Assembly (NCBI RefSeq): GCF_012986595.1
Contig: NZ_JAAQYM010000008.1
Coordinates: 248,001 to 312,000, forward strand
Origin: Pseudomonas koreensis
Lineage (GTDB): Bacteria; Pseudomonadota; Gammaproteobacteria; Pseudomonadales; Pseudomonadaceae
Reading direction: 5' to 3'
DNA length: 64,000 nucleotides
Shown: in pieces, positions 15,910-23,619 of the stretch
Position numbering within the stretch: the first letter of the stretch is position 1
Layout: each line of letters opens with the position of its first letter
Notes under the pieces: generated by a model
Told to the model about the DNA's origin: nothing
What the model saw: only the letters and a program-made list of their open reading frames with translations
Database searches by the model: none
Translations under genes and position numbers: made by a program

Positions 15910-15940
15910 ATTGTTCGCCTTGGTGCGCATGGCGAACAAT
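15910..15940. terminator. Hairpin downstream of the repressor gene
   Basis: ATTGTTCGCC and GGCGAACAAT form a perfect 10-bp stem with an 11-nt loop, 24 bp after the repressor stop. The T run is short in both directions, so it may be a weak terminator or an mRNA-end stabiliser. Confidence 0.45.
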
Positions 15941-15963
15941 GTCAATTAATGACAAAACCGACG

Positions 15964-16698
15964 CTACCTAGCGTACATGCCCCACCAAAAAACGTGACCA
16001 ATGATGACGATCTGCTCTTCCTGAATATCTTGGAAGGTGTAGTCCTCATCCGGATGTTCGTCGCGATTGAAGCTTCGCAAGCGTATTCCGGTCGGTATGC
16101 GGTAAAGCTGTTTCACCCTCAACTGGCCATTGTGGTTGATCGCATAGAGATCACCATCAGTAATTTCGCTGACGCTGGTCACGCCGGTGTTTACGCCAAC
16201 CGTTGCTCCGTCACGTAGAACCGGGAGCATGCTGTTTCCCCGAACTGTCACGCACTTGGCATTTGAAAACTGAACACCATTTTGACGAAGACTGCGCTTG
16301 CCGAAGCGCAAGAATGAATTTGGGCTTTCCTCAACAGTAAATCGACCTGAGCCCGCTGCCAGCTCAACCTCCCTCAGAAACGGAACGCAAATCTCATCGT
16401 CCTCTACGGGCGTGGCGTCATCCCAAAGGTGAATGTCGCGTAATTCTGAGTGAGGCTGACGATGGACTGACTCTGCCTGGATCGCATCGTCACGCACGTT
16501 ATCCAAATACCCCTTCGGCAAATCCTCCGCTGCCTCAATCCTGCGCGCGAGCTCATCCCCCAAGTTTCTGACAGGGTTCTTCGACAGAATCTGGCTGAGC
16601 ACCGACGACGATGTTCCCCATTTCTCTGCACATTCTTTTCGCTTTCTGTCGCCTGCAAGGGCTTCCAGGTTGCGCTTTCTGATCGCGTAAATATCCAT
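15964..16698 (-). CDS. Prophage repressor, HTH plus S24 (LexA/CI-like) peptidase
   Basis: 244 residues. An N-terminal helix-turn-helix (about 20-60, KECAEKWGTSSSVLSQILS) binds operators. The C-terminal S24 domain has the self-cleavage site Ala115-Gly116 in ELAAGSG, catalytic Ser156 in GNSMLP and Lys196 in RVKQL. RecA-stimulated self-cleavage after DNA damage should start induction. It is divergent from the Cro-like gene across TTTAGC/GCTAAA operators, the classical immunity layout. Confidence 0.93.
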   Translation of the reverse strand: MDIYAIRKRNLEALAGDRKRKECAEKWGTSSSVLSQILSKNPVRNLGDELARRIEAAEDLPKGYLDNVRDDAIQAESVHRQPHSELRDIHLWDDATPVEDDEICVPFLREVELAAGSGRFTVEESPNSFLRFGKRSLRQNGVQFSNAKCVTVRGNSMLPVLRDGATVGVNTGVTSVSEITDGDLYAINHNGQLRVKQLYRIPTGIRLRSFNRDEHPDEDYTFQDIQEEQIVIIGHVFWWGMYAR

Positions 16699-16709
16699 GC
16701 GCTAATGAT

Positions 16710-16726
16710 TGCAGCTCTTAGCTAAA
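16710..16726. promoter_or_regulatory. Repressor operator, right cluster, repressor-proximal
   Basis: TGCAGC-TCTTA-GCTAAA. One perfect half-site and one diverged half in 6-5-6 spacing, 12 bp upstream of the repressor start. It could mediate autoregulation. Confidence 0.45.
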
Positions 16727-16767
16727 TGATAAATATTCTCCGAGCTAAACTCTTGCTTGCTAAACAA

Positions 16768-16784
16768 TTTAGCTAGAGGCTAAA
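16768..16784. promoter_or_regulatory. Repressor operator, right cluster, Cro-side
   Basis: Perfect palindrome TTTAGC-TAGAG-GCTAAA, 29 bp upstream of the Cro-like start. Further half-sites GCTAAA occur at 16744 and 16759, so the intergenic region probably holds three sites. Confidence 0.7.
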
Positions 16785-16812
16785 CTCTGTGCGAGACAAA
16801 CGGAGAATACCC

Positions 16813-17052
16813 ATGACCACCCAAATGCAAGAGTGGCTCAAGAAGGCGACCGCACCTGAGCGCGATCGAGTTGCGGCAGCGGCAGGCACCAGCGTCGGCT
16901 ACCTCTACCAAATTGCAGGTGGTCATCGGAAGCCTTCACTTGAGCTCTCGAAAAAGCTTCAGGCCGCAACAGAAGGGGAGCTGACCATGTCCGGCTTGCG
17001 ACCTGATCTTTATGAGCTTCTCACCGAATCAAAATCCCAAGTAGCCGCCTGA
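16813..17052 (+). CDS. Cro-like transcriptional regulator
   Basis: 79 residues from ATG at 16813, chosen because CGGAGA precedes it; the frame is open from 16789. The helix-turn-helix (RVAAAAGTSVGYLYQIAGG, then HRKPSLELSKKL) is of the YdaS/Cro type. It should oppose the S24 repressor at the shared operators and start the rightward early program. First gene of the rightward operon. Confidence 0.85.
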   Translation: MTTQMQEWLKKATAPERDRVAAAAGTSVGYLYQIAGGHRKPSLELSKKLQAATEGELTMSGLRPDLYELLTESKSQVAA

Positions 17053-17103
17053 CGATCAACGCGTCGCCATTCGTTGAAGCCAGATTAGAAGAGAGCAGTC
17101 CAC

Positions 17104-17721
17104 ATGGAAACGTCCAGTCCAAGACACACCGCACAAACCCGAGATCAGGTCTTGGTGGCGCATGCCGCCAACCAGATCGCCCGAACCAGCCTGAGCCAGG
17201 ATGACTTTGCCCAAGCCTTGAGCCGGGAGATCTACGTGCGCGTGCCGGAGGCGAAGATCAAGGACACCAAGGTTCCAGACTTCGCTGAGTTGGCGCGCCT
17301 GAACGACGTCGGCGAATTCATGAAGGCTACAGGCCGCTGGCTGAAGCGTGTGCAGCGCTGGCTGTCCGGCGAACAGGAAATGCCGTCGTGGCTGGAAGAG
17401 TCTTGGGTGAATGCTCTGGAGCCCGAGTATCGCGACCACTGCATCAACGAACTTGCCGGTCGCCACGGGCTGACCGGTGCCCGCCAGATGCAAAGCGATC
17501 AGTGCACCAACAAAAGCTTCGGTGCGCTGATCCGCGCCTTGGGCGATGTGATCGATACCGGCAGCGAAGTCTTTGATGACCAGGTGATGTGCGAAGAGGA
17601 CTTGCCGCACCTGCCGGCGTTCGCCGAACAGTGCCGCCAAGTTGAGGCGCGGGCAGGGGAGCTTGGCCGGAAGGCTGAAGCACTGATCGCAAAACACCAA
17701 CCAAATTTGAAAGTCGCCTAA
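17104..17721 (+). CDS. Phage regulatory protein in CII position (YdaT-like)
   Basis: 205 residues. Helical, with a tryptophan-rich centre (RWLKRVQRWLSG ... PSWLEESWVNALE). I recall similar proteins as YdaT/CII-position proteins in Pseudomonas lambdoid phages. The position after Cro fits a lysis-lysogeny regulator. No enzymatic motif. A terminator follows immediately. Confidence 0.6.
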   Translation: METSSPRHTAQTRDQVLVAHAANQIARTSLSQDDFAQALSREIYVRVPEAKIKDTKVPDFAELARLNDVGEFMKATGRWLKRVQRWLSGEQEMPSWLEESWVNALEPEYRDHCINELAGRHGLTGARQMQSDQCTNKSFGALIRALGDVIDTGSEVFDDQVMCEEDLPHLPAFAEQCRQVEARAGELGRKAEALIAKHQPNLKVA

Positions 17722-17723
17722 TT

Positions 17724-17743
17724 CCCGCGCATGCGCGGGTTTT
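17724..17743 (+). terminator. Early rightward terminator
   Basis: CCCGCGC-AT-GCGCGGG followed by TTTTA, 2 bp after the stop codon at 17721. Downstream, CGATCTCCATTTT is repeated twice in tandem (17747-17775) and AGCCGAC/GTCGGCT forms another hairpin; these may belong to antitermination control ahead of the replication genes. Confidence 0.75.
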
Positions 17744-17897
17744 ATTCGATCTCCATTTTGCGATCTCCATTTTTCGATCACCCCAAAAAAAGGGGGCTAC
17801 GGGCCAGCACTAGATAGTAAGCAGACCCGAAAACACAGGCATGAAAAAGCCGACGGTCGAGGTCGGCTGATTCGATAACACTTTGCGAGGACCAATT

Positions 17898-18749
17898 ATG
17901 CAGAGCCAGCCAAATTCCAGCAATACCCCGAACAATGTCGCGACACGTTTTAACAAATTGCAAAACGTGTCGCGTGCCACCTCAGTAATTCCTTTCGACT
18001 TCGATGGTGGCGCCATTCGTGTCATCACCGACGAGCTCGGTGATCCGTGGTTCGTTGCCCGTGACGTGGCCGACGCCTTGGGTTATGCAAAGCCAGAGAA
18101 CGCGATCTCCCGTCACTGCAAGGCCGCAACCACTACCCCGAAACAGGGTGGTGGCTTTATGACGGTCATTCCTGAGCGCGATGTATACCGACTGGTGATG
18201 CGCTCCAAGCTGACCGGGGCCGAGCGCTTCGAAGAGTGGGTAGTGGGTGAGGTGCTGCCGAGCATTCGCAAAAGCGGGAAGTTCGAGGCAGTCGCCCAGG
18301 GCAGTTCGAAGGTTGTCGGGGAACTGGCGCTTATGGAGTGCTACACGCGCCTCCTGAAGCCGTCGCCATCAAGCCAGGTGATGATGTTGGCGAAGATCGC
18401 CACCAACAACGGTCTGGAGTCGAGCTTTCTGCCGGCCTACGCGATTGATGCCGCGCCAGATGCCTCAGGCGGCAGCTCGATGCCGACCAAGGCCGTTACC
18501 TTTTTGATCAAGGACAACGGCTTCGCCTGCACCACGCGAGCGTTCAACCTTGCACTTGAAGCCCATGGTTTCCTCAAGCAGCTCCAGCGCAAGAACTCCA
18601 AACAGGAAACAGTCGACTTCTGGTCGGTGACTGAGAAGGGGCTGGCCTACGGCAAGAACCTCACCAGTCCTCAATGCCCCCGCGAAACACAGCCTCACTG
18701 GTATGTCGAGCGCTTCCCTGAGCTGGCCAAACTGGTCGGGAAGGCCTGA
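17898..18749 (+). CDS. BRO-N family phage antirepressor-like protein
   Basis: 283 residues from ATG at 17898 (GAGGA upstream). Residues about 35-130 form a BRO-N domain: GGAIRVITDELGDPWFVARD, VADALGYAKPENAI, then FEEWVVGEVLPSIRKSG. The C-terminal half is a separate helical domain of the type often paired with antirepressors. Such proteins bind DNA or repressor and influence induction. The first 25 residues are encoded by an inverted repeat (17937-17974) and are probably disordered. Confidence 0.8.
   Translation: MQSQPNSSNTPNNVATRFNKLQNVSRATSVIPFDFDGGAIRVITDELGDPWFVARDVADALGYAKPENAISRHCKAATTTPKQGGGFMTVIPERDVYRLVMRSKLTGAERFEEWVVGEVLPSIRKSGKFEAVAQGSSKVVGELALMECYTRLLKPSPSSQVMMLAKIATNNGLESSFLPAYAIDAAPDASGGSSMPTKAVTFLIKDNGFACTTRAFNLALEAHGFLKQLQRKNSKQETVDFWSVTEKGLAYGKNLTSPQCPRETQPHWYVERFPELAKLVGKA
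17937..17974. repeat. Inverted repeat family GTCGYGACAC, copy 2
   Basis: CGCGACACGTTTT (17939-17951) and AAAACGTGTCGCG (17962-17974), a perfect 13-bp repeat around a 10-nt loop. Unlike the other two copies it lies inside a coding region near its 5' end. Confidence 0.7.
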
Positions 18750-18750
18750 T

Positions 18751-19722
18751 ATGCAATTCACCGTCACGATCAATCAGGTGAAGGCTCTGGAGTGGGGGCT
18801 GAATTCTCAGCAGGCCCTGCTGTTCGCCTTCGTCTACGGCTGCCCGAGCTGGACCAAGCCAATCAAGACTGATGACGGGATCTTCTTCGCGTTGAGCAAG
18901 GCCAAGATCATCGAGGAGCTGCCGCTGCTCACTGACAAGCCAGACACTGCTTACCGCATGCTGAAGGCCCTGGAAGAGGCGGGTTTGATTGAGCTTTCCA
19001 GCACCTCGAACATCACGCTGTTCCGCCTGACCAAGAAGGCGATTGAGTGGAACCAGAAACTGGATGGGTCGGAAAAATATCCGACCCCTCCGAAGAACGA
19101 AGGTCGGAAAAAAATCCGATCTACATCGGAAAAAAATCCGAGCAAGGTCGGAGATAAATCCGAGCCAGGGTCGGAAAAATCTCCGACAAATCAGGATACC
19201 AATCATCAGGGTACCAATCAGGATACCCATCAGGACTTGCAGGGCAGTCCGGACAAGCCGGCCCGCAACCTGGTGCTGGTGGTTGATCGCACCGATGCGC
19301 CACGTGTTGAAATTCCCGCCGATATGCCGGGTCCCAAAGACCAATCCTGCAAAACCTTCAAGGTCTGGGCGAACTACGCCATGGCCTACCGCAAACGCTA
19401 CTGCACTTGGCCGGTGTGGAACGCCAAGGTCGGTGGCCAGCTTGGTCAACTGGTCGACCGGCTCGGCGCCGATGTCGCCCACCACGTCGCCGCTCACTAC
19501 CTGAAAACCAGCGATGCCGCCGTCCTGCGCAAGTGCCACAGCCTCAACGAGCTGCTGGCCAACGCTGAGAGCTACCACACGCAGTGGGTGACCGGTCAGC
19601 GCATCAACGGGACTACCGCACGCCAAATGGAACGCACCGAGGCGAACGTCTCCGCCGCCGAACAGGCCGCACAAATGGTCTTGGCCAAGCGCAAAGCAGG
19701 GGAGCGCAATGAGTACATTTGA
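18751..19722 (+). CDS. O-like replication initiator with internal iterons
   Basis: 323 residues from ATG at 18751. The N-terminal winged helix (about 8-95, ALSKAKIIEELPLLTDKPDT, MLKALEEAGLIEL) should bind the origin. Residues about 105-165 are a low-complexity linker made of repeated S/G-E-K-x-P units because the DNA beneath is the iteron array. The C-terminal part (about 190-323, FKVWANYAMAYRKRYCTWP) is a replication-type domain. The arrangement copies lambda O: origin iterons inside the initiator gene. A P-like gene follows with a 14-bp overlap. Confidence 0.8.
   Translation: MQFTVTINQVKALEWGLNSQQALLFAFVYGCPSWTKPIKTDDGIFFALSKAKIIEELPLLTDKPDTAYRMLKALEEAGLIELSSTSNITLFRLTKKAIEWNQKLDGSEKYPTPPKNEGRKKIRSTSEKNPSKVGDKSEPGSEKSPTNQDTNHQGTNQDTHQDLQGSPDKPARNLVLVVDRTDAPRVEIPADMPGPKDQSCKTFKVWANYAMAYRKRYCTWPVWNAKVGGQLGQLVDRLGADVAHHVAAHYLKTSDAAVLRKCHSLNELLANAESYHTQWVTGQRINGTTARQMERTEANVSAAEQAAQMVLAKRKAGERNEYI
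19066..19188. repeat. Phage replication origin: five palindromic iterons
   Basis: Five units of the form TCGGA-A/T-rich-TCCGA at about 19066-19087, 19102-19121, 19125-19142, 19146-19166 and 19168-19188, consensus GGTCGGAAAAAATCCGA. They lie in the linker-coding part of the O-like gene. Inferred origin of replication by analogy with lambda. Confidence 0.7.
19190..19238. repeat. Second short repeat beside the origin
   Basis: ATCAGGATACC, ATCAGGGTACC, ATCAGGATACC and ATCAGGACTTG follow one another 12-15 bp apart directly after the iterons. They encode the linker residues NQDTNHQGTNQDTHQD. They could be a second protein-binding array or simply repeat expansion in the linker. Confidence 0.5.
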
Positions 19723-20506
19723 GATGGATGATCAGCAGGTTGCCAGCCTCGCTGCAGCGATCTGCGCCACCGCTGAGGCCATGGGTCAGGAAATGAATCC
19801 AGGCACCGCGGCGATGATGGCCGAAGACCTCTGTGCTTACTCGGTGCCCTCCGTGAAAGCCGCACTGAAGGCCTGCCGCTTTGAGGTGAAGGGCAAGCTT
19901 GCGATGGCCGACATCCTCCAGCGAGTGCAGGCCGCTGACGGCCGCCCGGGCAAGGACGAAGCATGGGCGATCGCCATGACCACGAACGACGAGTTCGAAA
20001 CCGTGGTGCTGACCGACGAAATCCAGCTCGCACTGGCTGCTGCAAAACCTGTCCTCGATGCCGGCGACAAGGTCGGTGCGCGCATGGCGTTCAACAGCGC
20101 TTACGAGCGTCTGGTGGGGCAGGCTCGGGAGGACAGCAAGGAGGTGAACTGGCATGTGTCTGTCGGCTTCGACGCAAATCGCCGCACGCAGGCAATCACC
20201 AAGGCCTTGCAAATGCAGCGAATCCCACAGGAGCGCGCTCAGCAGTACCTGGCCGACTTGAGTGTCGCGCCGGTCACTGAAGACGGACGGGCCGTGGTTG
20301 CGCTGCTCACCGGTGAGGTCGCGCGGCCTTCCCCAAAAGTGCGCGAGAAGCTCGCCGCGGTGAAGGACTCAATGCTGGCCATGCGCAAAGCCTCGGACGA
20401 GGAAAAAACAGAACTGCGAATTTTGGCAGCCAACAAGCTGGCCGATCGCCGGGCGCTGCTGATTCGGCAGGCCGAACAATTGAAAGCAGGGAGCGCGGCT
20501 CAATGA
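19709..20506 (+). CDS. Phage replication protein in P position
   Basis: 265 residues. It starts inside the O-like gene and overlaps the next gene. N-terminal helical part (AAAICATAEAMGQEMNPGTA) resembles the primase/helicase-loader-associated proteins of lambdoid phages; there is no Walker motif. Function as helicase loader is inferred from gene order only. Confidence 0.6.
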   Translation: MSTFEMDDQQVASLAAAICATAEAMGQEMNPGTAAMMAEDLCAYSVPSVKAALKACRFEVKGKLAMADILQRVQAADGRPGKDEAWAIAMTTNDEFETVVLTDEIQLALAAAKPVLDAGDKVGARMAFNSAYERLVGQAREDSKEVNWHVSVGFDANRRTQAITKALQMQRIPQERAQQYLADLSVAPVTEDGRAVVALLTGEVARPSPKVREKLAAVKDSMLAMRKASDEEKTELRILAANKLADRRALLIRQAEQLKAGSAAQ

Positions 20507-20766
20507 CCGATACCACTGACCAGAAAAAGCAGGCTGAGGCCGGCTTCAAAAACTTCCACCGCAGCCTTTGCGAGCGCTTCGGTTACTACCACGACGAGAT
20601 CGACTGGCAGCGTGACCAGGTTTCGCTGGAAGAACACATTGCCACTCAATTCAGCCACGTCAATGCGGAAAACGCGGCGCTGCGTGGGCAGGTCAAGGCG
20701 TTGCAGCGCGCTGCTGGCCAGCTCCAAGAGCAAATCGAGGCTCTGGGCGTGAAGGTGGCACCATGA
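20503..20766 (+). CDS. Small coiled-coil phage protein
   Basis: 87 residues. C-terminal coiled coil (ENAALRGQVKALQRAAGQL). Start and stop both overlap neighbours (ATGA at 20503 and 20763), so it is translated with the replication block. Function unknown. Confidence 0.65.
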   Translation: MTDTTDQKKQAEAGFKNFHRSLCERFGYYHDEIDWQRDQVSLEEHIATQFSHVNAENAALRGQVKALQRAAGQLQEQIEALGVKVAP

Positions 20767-21164
20767 ATCCCGAATACACGATCCGCGATCAGCGAGACAT
20801 CAATCGCCTCGCCGGTGTGCTGCACGCCATCGACCTGAGCAAGCCGAAGGTGGTGGTGATCCGCGACGAGAAACGCCCTGACGTCTGCAACCGCAAGATG
20901 TGGGCAATGCTCAAGGACGTGTCCGAGCAGGTCATCTGGCACGGCAAGAAGCTGACCAGCGAGGACTGGAAGTGCCTTTTCAGTGCCTCGCTGGAGAAGC
21001 AGCGTGCAGAGCCCGGCCTCGACGGTGGCTTTGTGGTGATGGCCGTATCGACCCGCAAGCAGTCGCAGAAGTGGTTCAGCGATCTGTTCGAGCTGATTCA
21101 TGCCTTCGGCGCCGAGCATGGCGTGCGCTGGACTGAGCAGGACAAGTGGGGAGGGCGGTACTGA
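20763..21164 (+). CDS. ninB: NinB recombination protein
   Basis: 133 residues, the usual length. The NinB pattern is clear: NRKMWAMLKDVSEQVIWHGK, then LTSEDWKCLFSASL and GFVVMAVSTRKQSQKWFSDL. NinB (lambda Orf) loads recombinase on single-strand-binding-protein-coated DNA and can replace RecFOR. Its stop overlaps the next ATG. Confidence 0.92.
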   Translation: MNPEYTIRDQRDINRLAGVLHAIDLSKPKVVVIRDEKRPDVCNRKMWAMLKDVSEQVIWHGKKLTSEDWKCLFSASLEKQRAEPGLDGGFVVMAVSTRKQSQKWFSDLFELIHAFGAEHGVRWTEQDKWGGRY

Positions 21165-21394
21165 TGCGAGAAGCCAAGTCTTTCACTATTGCCGACGCGC
21201 TTTCGAAGTGCCTCACCACCTGGTATCTGGAGGGTACGGCCGTCATCGAGACTGCCGAGGACACGCCGCCAAAATGTGGTGAAACATTCCGACTCGGCTT
21301 CAAGGACTACACGGTGATCGCGGTTTGTGGTCCGTACTCCTATCGCTGGGCATCGGCCACCATTGTTCCCAAGGAGGCGGAACCATGCGCGTAG
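21164..21394 (+). CDS. Small hypothetical phage protein
   Basis: 76 residues from ATG at 21164, which overlaps the NinB stop as TGATG. Beta-rich (TWYLEGTAVIETAED, FKDYTVIAVCGPYSYRW). It overlaps the NinG start. Function unknown. Confidence 0.6.
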   Translation: MREAKSFTIADALSKCLTTWYLEGTAVIETAEDTPPKCGETFRLGFKDYTVIAVCGPYSYRWASATIVPKEAEPCA

Positions 21395-22035
21395 CCCTCA
21401 AGGAGATGAAGGCCCCGAAGCCGAAGAAGTGTAAGAACCCGGCATGCGGCATCAGCTTCCCACCGCAGCGCTTGGGGCAGGCGGTGTGCAGTCCGAAGTG
21501 CGCGCTCGCGATGGCGCCGGCGAACAGCGAGAAAGCCCGCAAGGCCATCGCCCAGCTCGGTCGCCGCGAGATCAAAGTCCGCAAAGAGGCCCTGAAAAGT
21601 CGCGCCGATCACCTCAAGGATGCCGAGAAGGCTGTGCGCGACTACCGGCGAACCTACGAGTTGAGCATCGGTAGTGGCTGCATCAGCTGCGGCGAATCGC
21701 AGGAATCGATTCTGGCGGCGCAGGGCTGGAAGACTGGCGGCGCGTTTGACGCCGGCCACTTTCTCGGCAAGGGCGCCCGACCGGAGCTGCGGCTGGTGCC
21801 GAACAACATCTGGCTGCAGTGCAAGAGCTGCAATGCCGGCTCATCCAAGTACGCCCGAAAGGGCCAGACGGTTTCGCAAAGCTTCCGCGCCGGCTTGATC
21901 GCCCGCATCGGCCTTGCGGAAGTCGAAGCGCTTGAAGCCGACCACGAACCACGCAAACACACCGTAGAAGAACTCAAGGCGATCACCGCTGAATATCGGG
22001 CCAAGACCCGCGAACTGAAGAGGGCTGTAGCATGA
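21385..22035 (+). CDS. ninG: NinG recombination endonuclease (Rap-like)
   Basis: 216 residues from ATG at 21385 with AAGGAGG upstream. Two zinc-knuckle-like cysteine sets: CKNPACGISF ... CSPKC near the start and CISCGE ... CKSCNAG later, with the typical AFDAGHFLGKGARPELR and NNIWLQC stretch. NinG/Rap cuts branched recombination intermediates. It follows ninB as in lambda-type phages. Confidence 0.92.
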   Translation: MRVALKEMKAPKPKKCKNPACGISFPPQRLGQAVCSPKCALAMAPANSEKARKAIAQLGRREIKVRKEALKSRADHLKDAEKAVRDYRRTYELSIGSGCISCGESQESILAAQGWKTGGAFDAGHFLGKGARPELRLVPNNIWLQCKSCNAGSSKYARKGQTVSQSFRAGLIARIGLAEVEALEADHEPRKHTVEELKAITAEYRAKTRELKRAVA

Positions 22036-22727
22036 TCTATCCAGGCGTTCTGAACGCAGTTGTCTCCGCCCTCGCGGCCGAGGCGATCGACAACACCAGC
22101 AAACAGGCATGGCAGAAGCTGTACAACTCTGCCGACGAGGAGGAGGGCGGTGATCTGGCGACACTGGTTCGCTCCCGTGGTGCCGACACCATCGACCGCA
22201 CGCAGGTGGACTGCTGGGTGTCTGCTCGTTTGCACAGTGCGCTCGAGCAGAAGCACTGGGATGCGCTGGTGGCGAAGTACAGCACCCACAAGGGGCGCAA
22301 GGTGCAGGCCATCTCTGCGTTGCAGACCCTCATCTACACCCCGGCCCCGAAGCTGTTCCTGTTCAAGGCGACCACTGCTTGGGCTATCCCGCAGTTGAAG
22401 GGCGCGCGGCCGAAGGTGGCCACGTCCGTATCCGTCGAGATCCCGCTCGATGCGCCCGAGTGGCGCCGCGAAGCAGTGGTGAAGGCTGCGCTGGCAGCAG
22501 GCCAAGCCAAGGCGAAGAGAGACGAATCACGATCGGCCGACATGATTGTGCTGAAGGACAGCTTCTACGACATGAACACCTGGGACAACGATGGCACCCC
22601 GGAGTCGACTCGCCGCCGTTGGCGGCTCGATATCGGCCGCGCAGCTGACGATCTGGTGAATGAGGCGCTGGCTCATGCCGCTGACATTCTTGAGGCTGAG
22701 GGTTTGCTGATTGAACAAGCTGCGTGA
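22032..22727 (+). CDS. Phage protein in late-regulator position
   Basis: 231 residues. It overlaps the NinG stop and ends before a terminator, the place where antiterminator Q lies in lambda. Conserved-looking parts are WVSARLHSALEQKHWDALVAKYSTHK and FYDMNTWDNDGTPESTRRRW (each partial). I recall similar proteins after ninG in Pseudomonas phages without assigned function. Late gene control is a position-based guess. Confidence 0.6.
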   Translation: MIYPGVLNAVVSALAAEAIDNTSKQAWQKLYNSADEEEGGDLATLVRSRGADTIDRTQVDCWVSARLHSALEQKHWDALVAKYSTHKGRKVQAISALQTLIYTPAPKLFLFKATTAWAIPQLKGARPKVATSVSVEIPLDAPEWRREAVVKAALAAGQAKAKRDESRSADMIVLKDSFYDMNTWDNDGTPESTRRRWRLDIGRAADDLVNEALAHAADILEAEGLLIEQAA

Positions 22728-22808
22728 TTACCTGTTGACATCAGTGATCGGATGAGCGAAATTAATCCCATCCTGTCATTCCTGCGCGTATTCAGGAGTG
22801 TCAAGCGA

Positions 22809-22836
22809 AACCCGGCCGACAAGCCGGGTTTTTTGT
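22809..22836 (+). terminator. Terminator after the early right operon
   Basis: AACCCGGC/GCCGGGTT with a 6-nt loop and six T. A late antiterminator would need to read through this site to reach the lysis genes. Confidence 0.85.
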
Positions 22837-22861
22837 TTGTGGCGTATTGCCATTACCATAT

Positions 22862-22904
22862 CCGTCAATTTATTGTTCTTAGTTCGTGTTCAATAAATTG
22901 ACGG
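22862..22904 (+). promoter_or_regulatory. Leader hairpin over the ribosome site of the next gene
   Basis: CCGTCAATTTATTG and CAATAAATTGACGG form a perfect 14-bp stem with a 15-nt loop. The 3' arm ends in ACGGGGATTCA-ATG, so the stem would cover the region beside the ribosome-binding site of the gene at 22912. Confidence 0.6.
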
Positions 22905-22911
22905 GGATTCA

Positions 22912-23259
22912 ATGGTTTCTGAACTAATAGATGGTGCTAACCTTTTTGGGCAGATCGTATGCACCGGATTCTGGGCCTTTCTGCTAGTCGGAGGGATGTT
23001 CGCAGCAAAGCGGCATTTCGGGCTTGAGGGCAACTGGCCGTACTGGGTTGCGGGTGGCTTCGCACTGTTCCTGTTAGTCGTGCCTAATGGCTGGCGCGTG
23101 GTTTTCGGAACTGATCCGCGAGATTTTGCATTGCTCTTGGAGGCGCGTCAGATGATTCCTGCGACTGCGTTGTTTAAAGCAGATTTCTGGGGAGTACTGA
23201 TCGGTTCAATCGCAGGCCTGATCGGCTCGCGATTCGTGCCTGAGCGTTGGCACTGGTGA
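22912..23259 (+). CDS. Membrane protein, three transmembrane segments
   Basis: 115 residues with helices near 12-30, 42-60 and 93-107 (FWGVLIGSIAGLIGSRFVP). Lack of a known family and its place between late terminators leave holin-like or conversion functions open. Preceded by a strong leader hairpin and followed by a terminator, so it is a self-contained unit. Confidence 0.6.
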   Translation: MVSELIDGANLFGQIVCTGFWAFLLVGGMFAAKRHFGLEGNWPYWVAGGFALFLLVVPNGWRVVFGTDPRDFALLLEARQMIPATALFKADFWGVLIGSIAGLIGSRFVPERWHW

Positions 23260-23276
23260 GACAGCTTTAGTTTTTG

Positions 23277-23302
23277 GCCCCGCCACCGAGCGGGGCTTTT
23301 TT
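23277..23302 (+). terminator. Terminator after membrane gene
   Basis: GCCCCGC/GCGGGGC with a 6-nt loop and six T, 18 bp after the stop codon at 23259. Confidence 0.85.
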
Positions 23303-23524
23303 ATGCCTCGAATTTACCTGTAGCCAGGACAGCCCTCGGGAAGGCCTGGACGTCGATAGCCGGAAAGTGCGACCTACGGAACCAACACCGGCAGCCCGCG
23401 CACCCTGACCTCAAACTTGCTTTCGGGGTGGCGCGGACTGGATCAGCGAGATCGATGCAATGGGGTGTCGACGTTGAGAAGGACTTTGGCCGACAGCTCG
23501 GAAAGACGAGCGCACCTATTCAGG

Positions 23525-23552
23525 GCCTCTGCATTCGCAGGGGCTTTTTTTG
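23525..23552 (+). terminator. Second upstream terminator of the bacteriocin cassette
   Basis: GCCTCTGC-ATTC-GCAGGGGC (one G-U pair) followed by seven T. Confidence 0.7.
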
Positions 23553-23567
23553 TAACCGACAGAATGC

Positions 23568-23596
23568 AAAAAGCCCCGACATGATCGGGGCTTTTT
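23568..23596. terminator. Bidirectional terminator
   Basis: AAAAAGCCCCGA-CATGA-TCGGGGCTTTTT, with A and T runs on both sides. It insulates the com-llpA cassette from upstream transcription. Confidence 0.8.
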
Positions 23597-23619
23597 CATT
23601 AGCGCGGAGAAAAAGAGAG

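Noticed and set aside
19066..19238. CRISPR-like array
   Set aside because: The repeats are short palindromes in a coding frame with 0-15 bp gaps and no spacers; they fit replication iterons.
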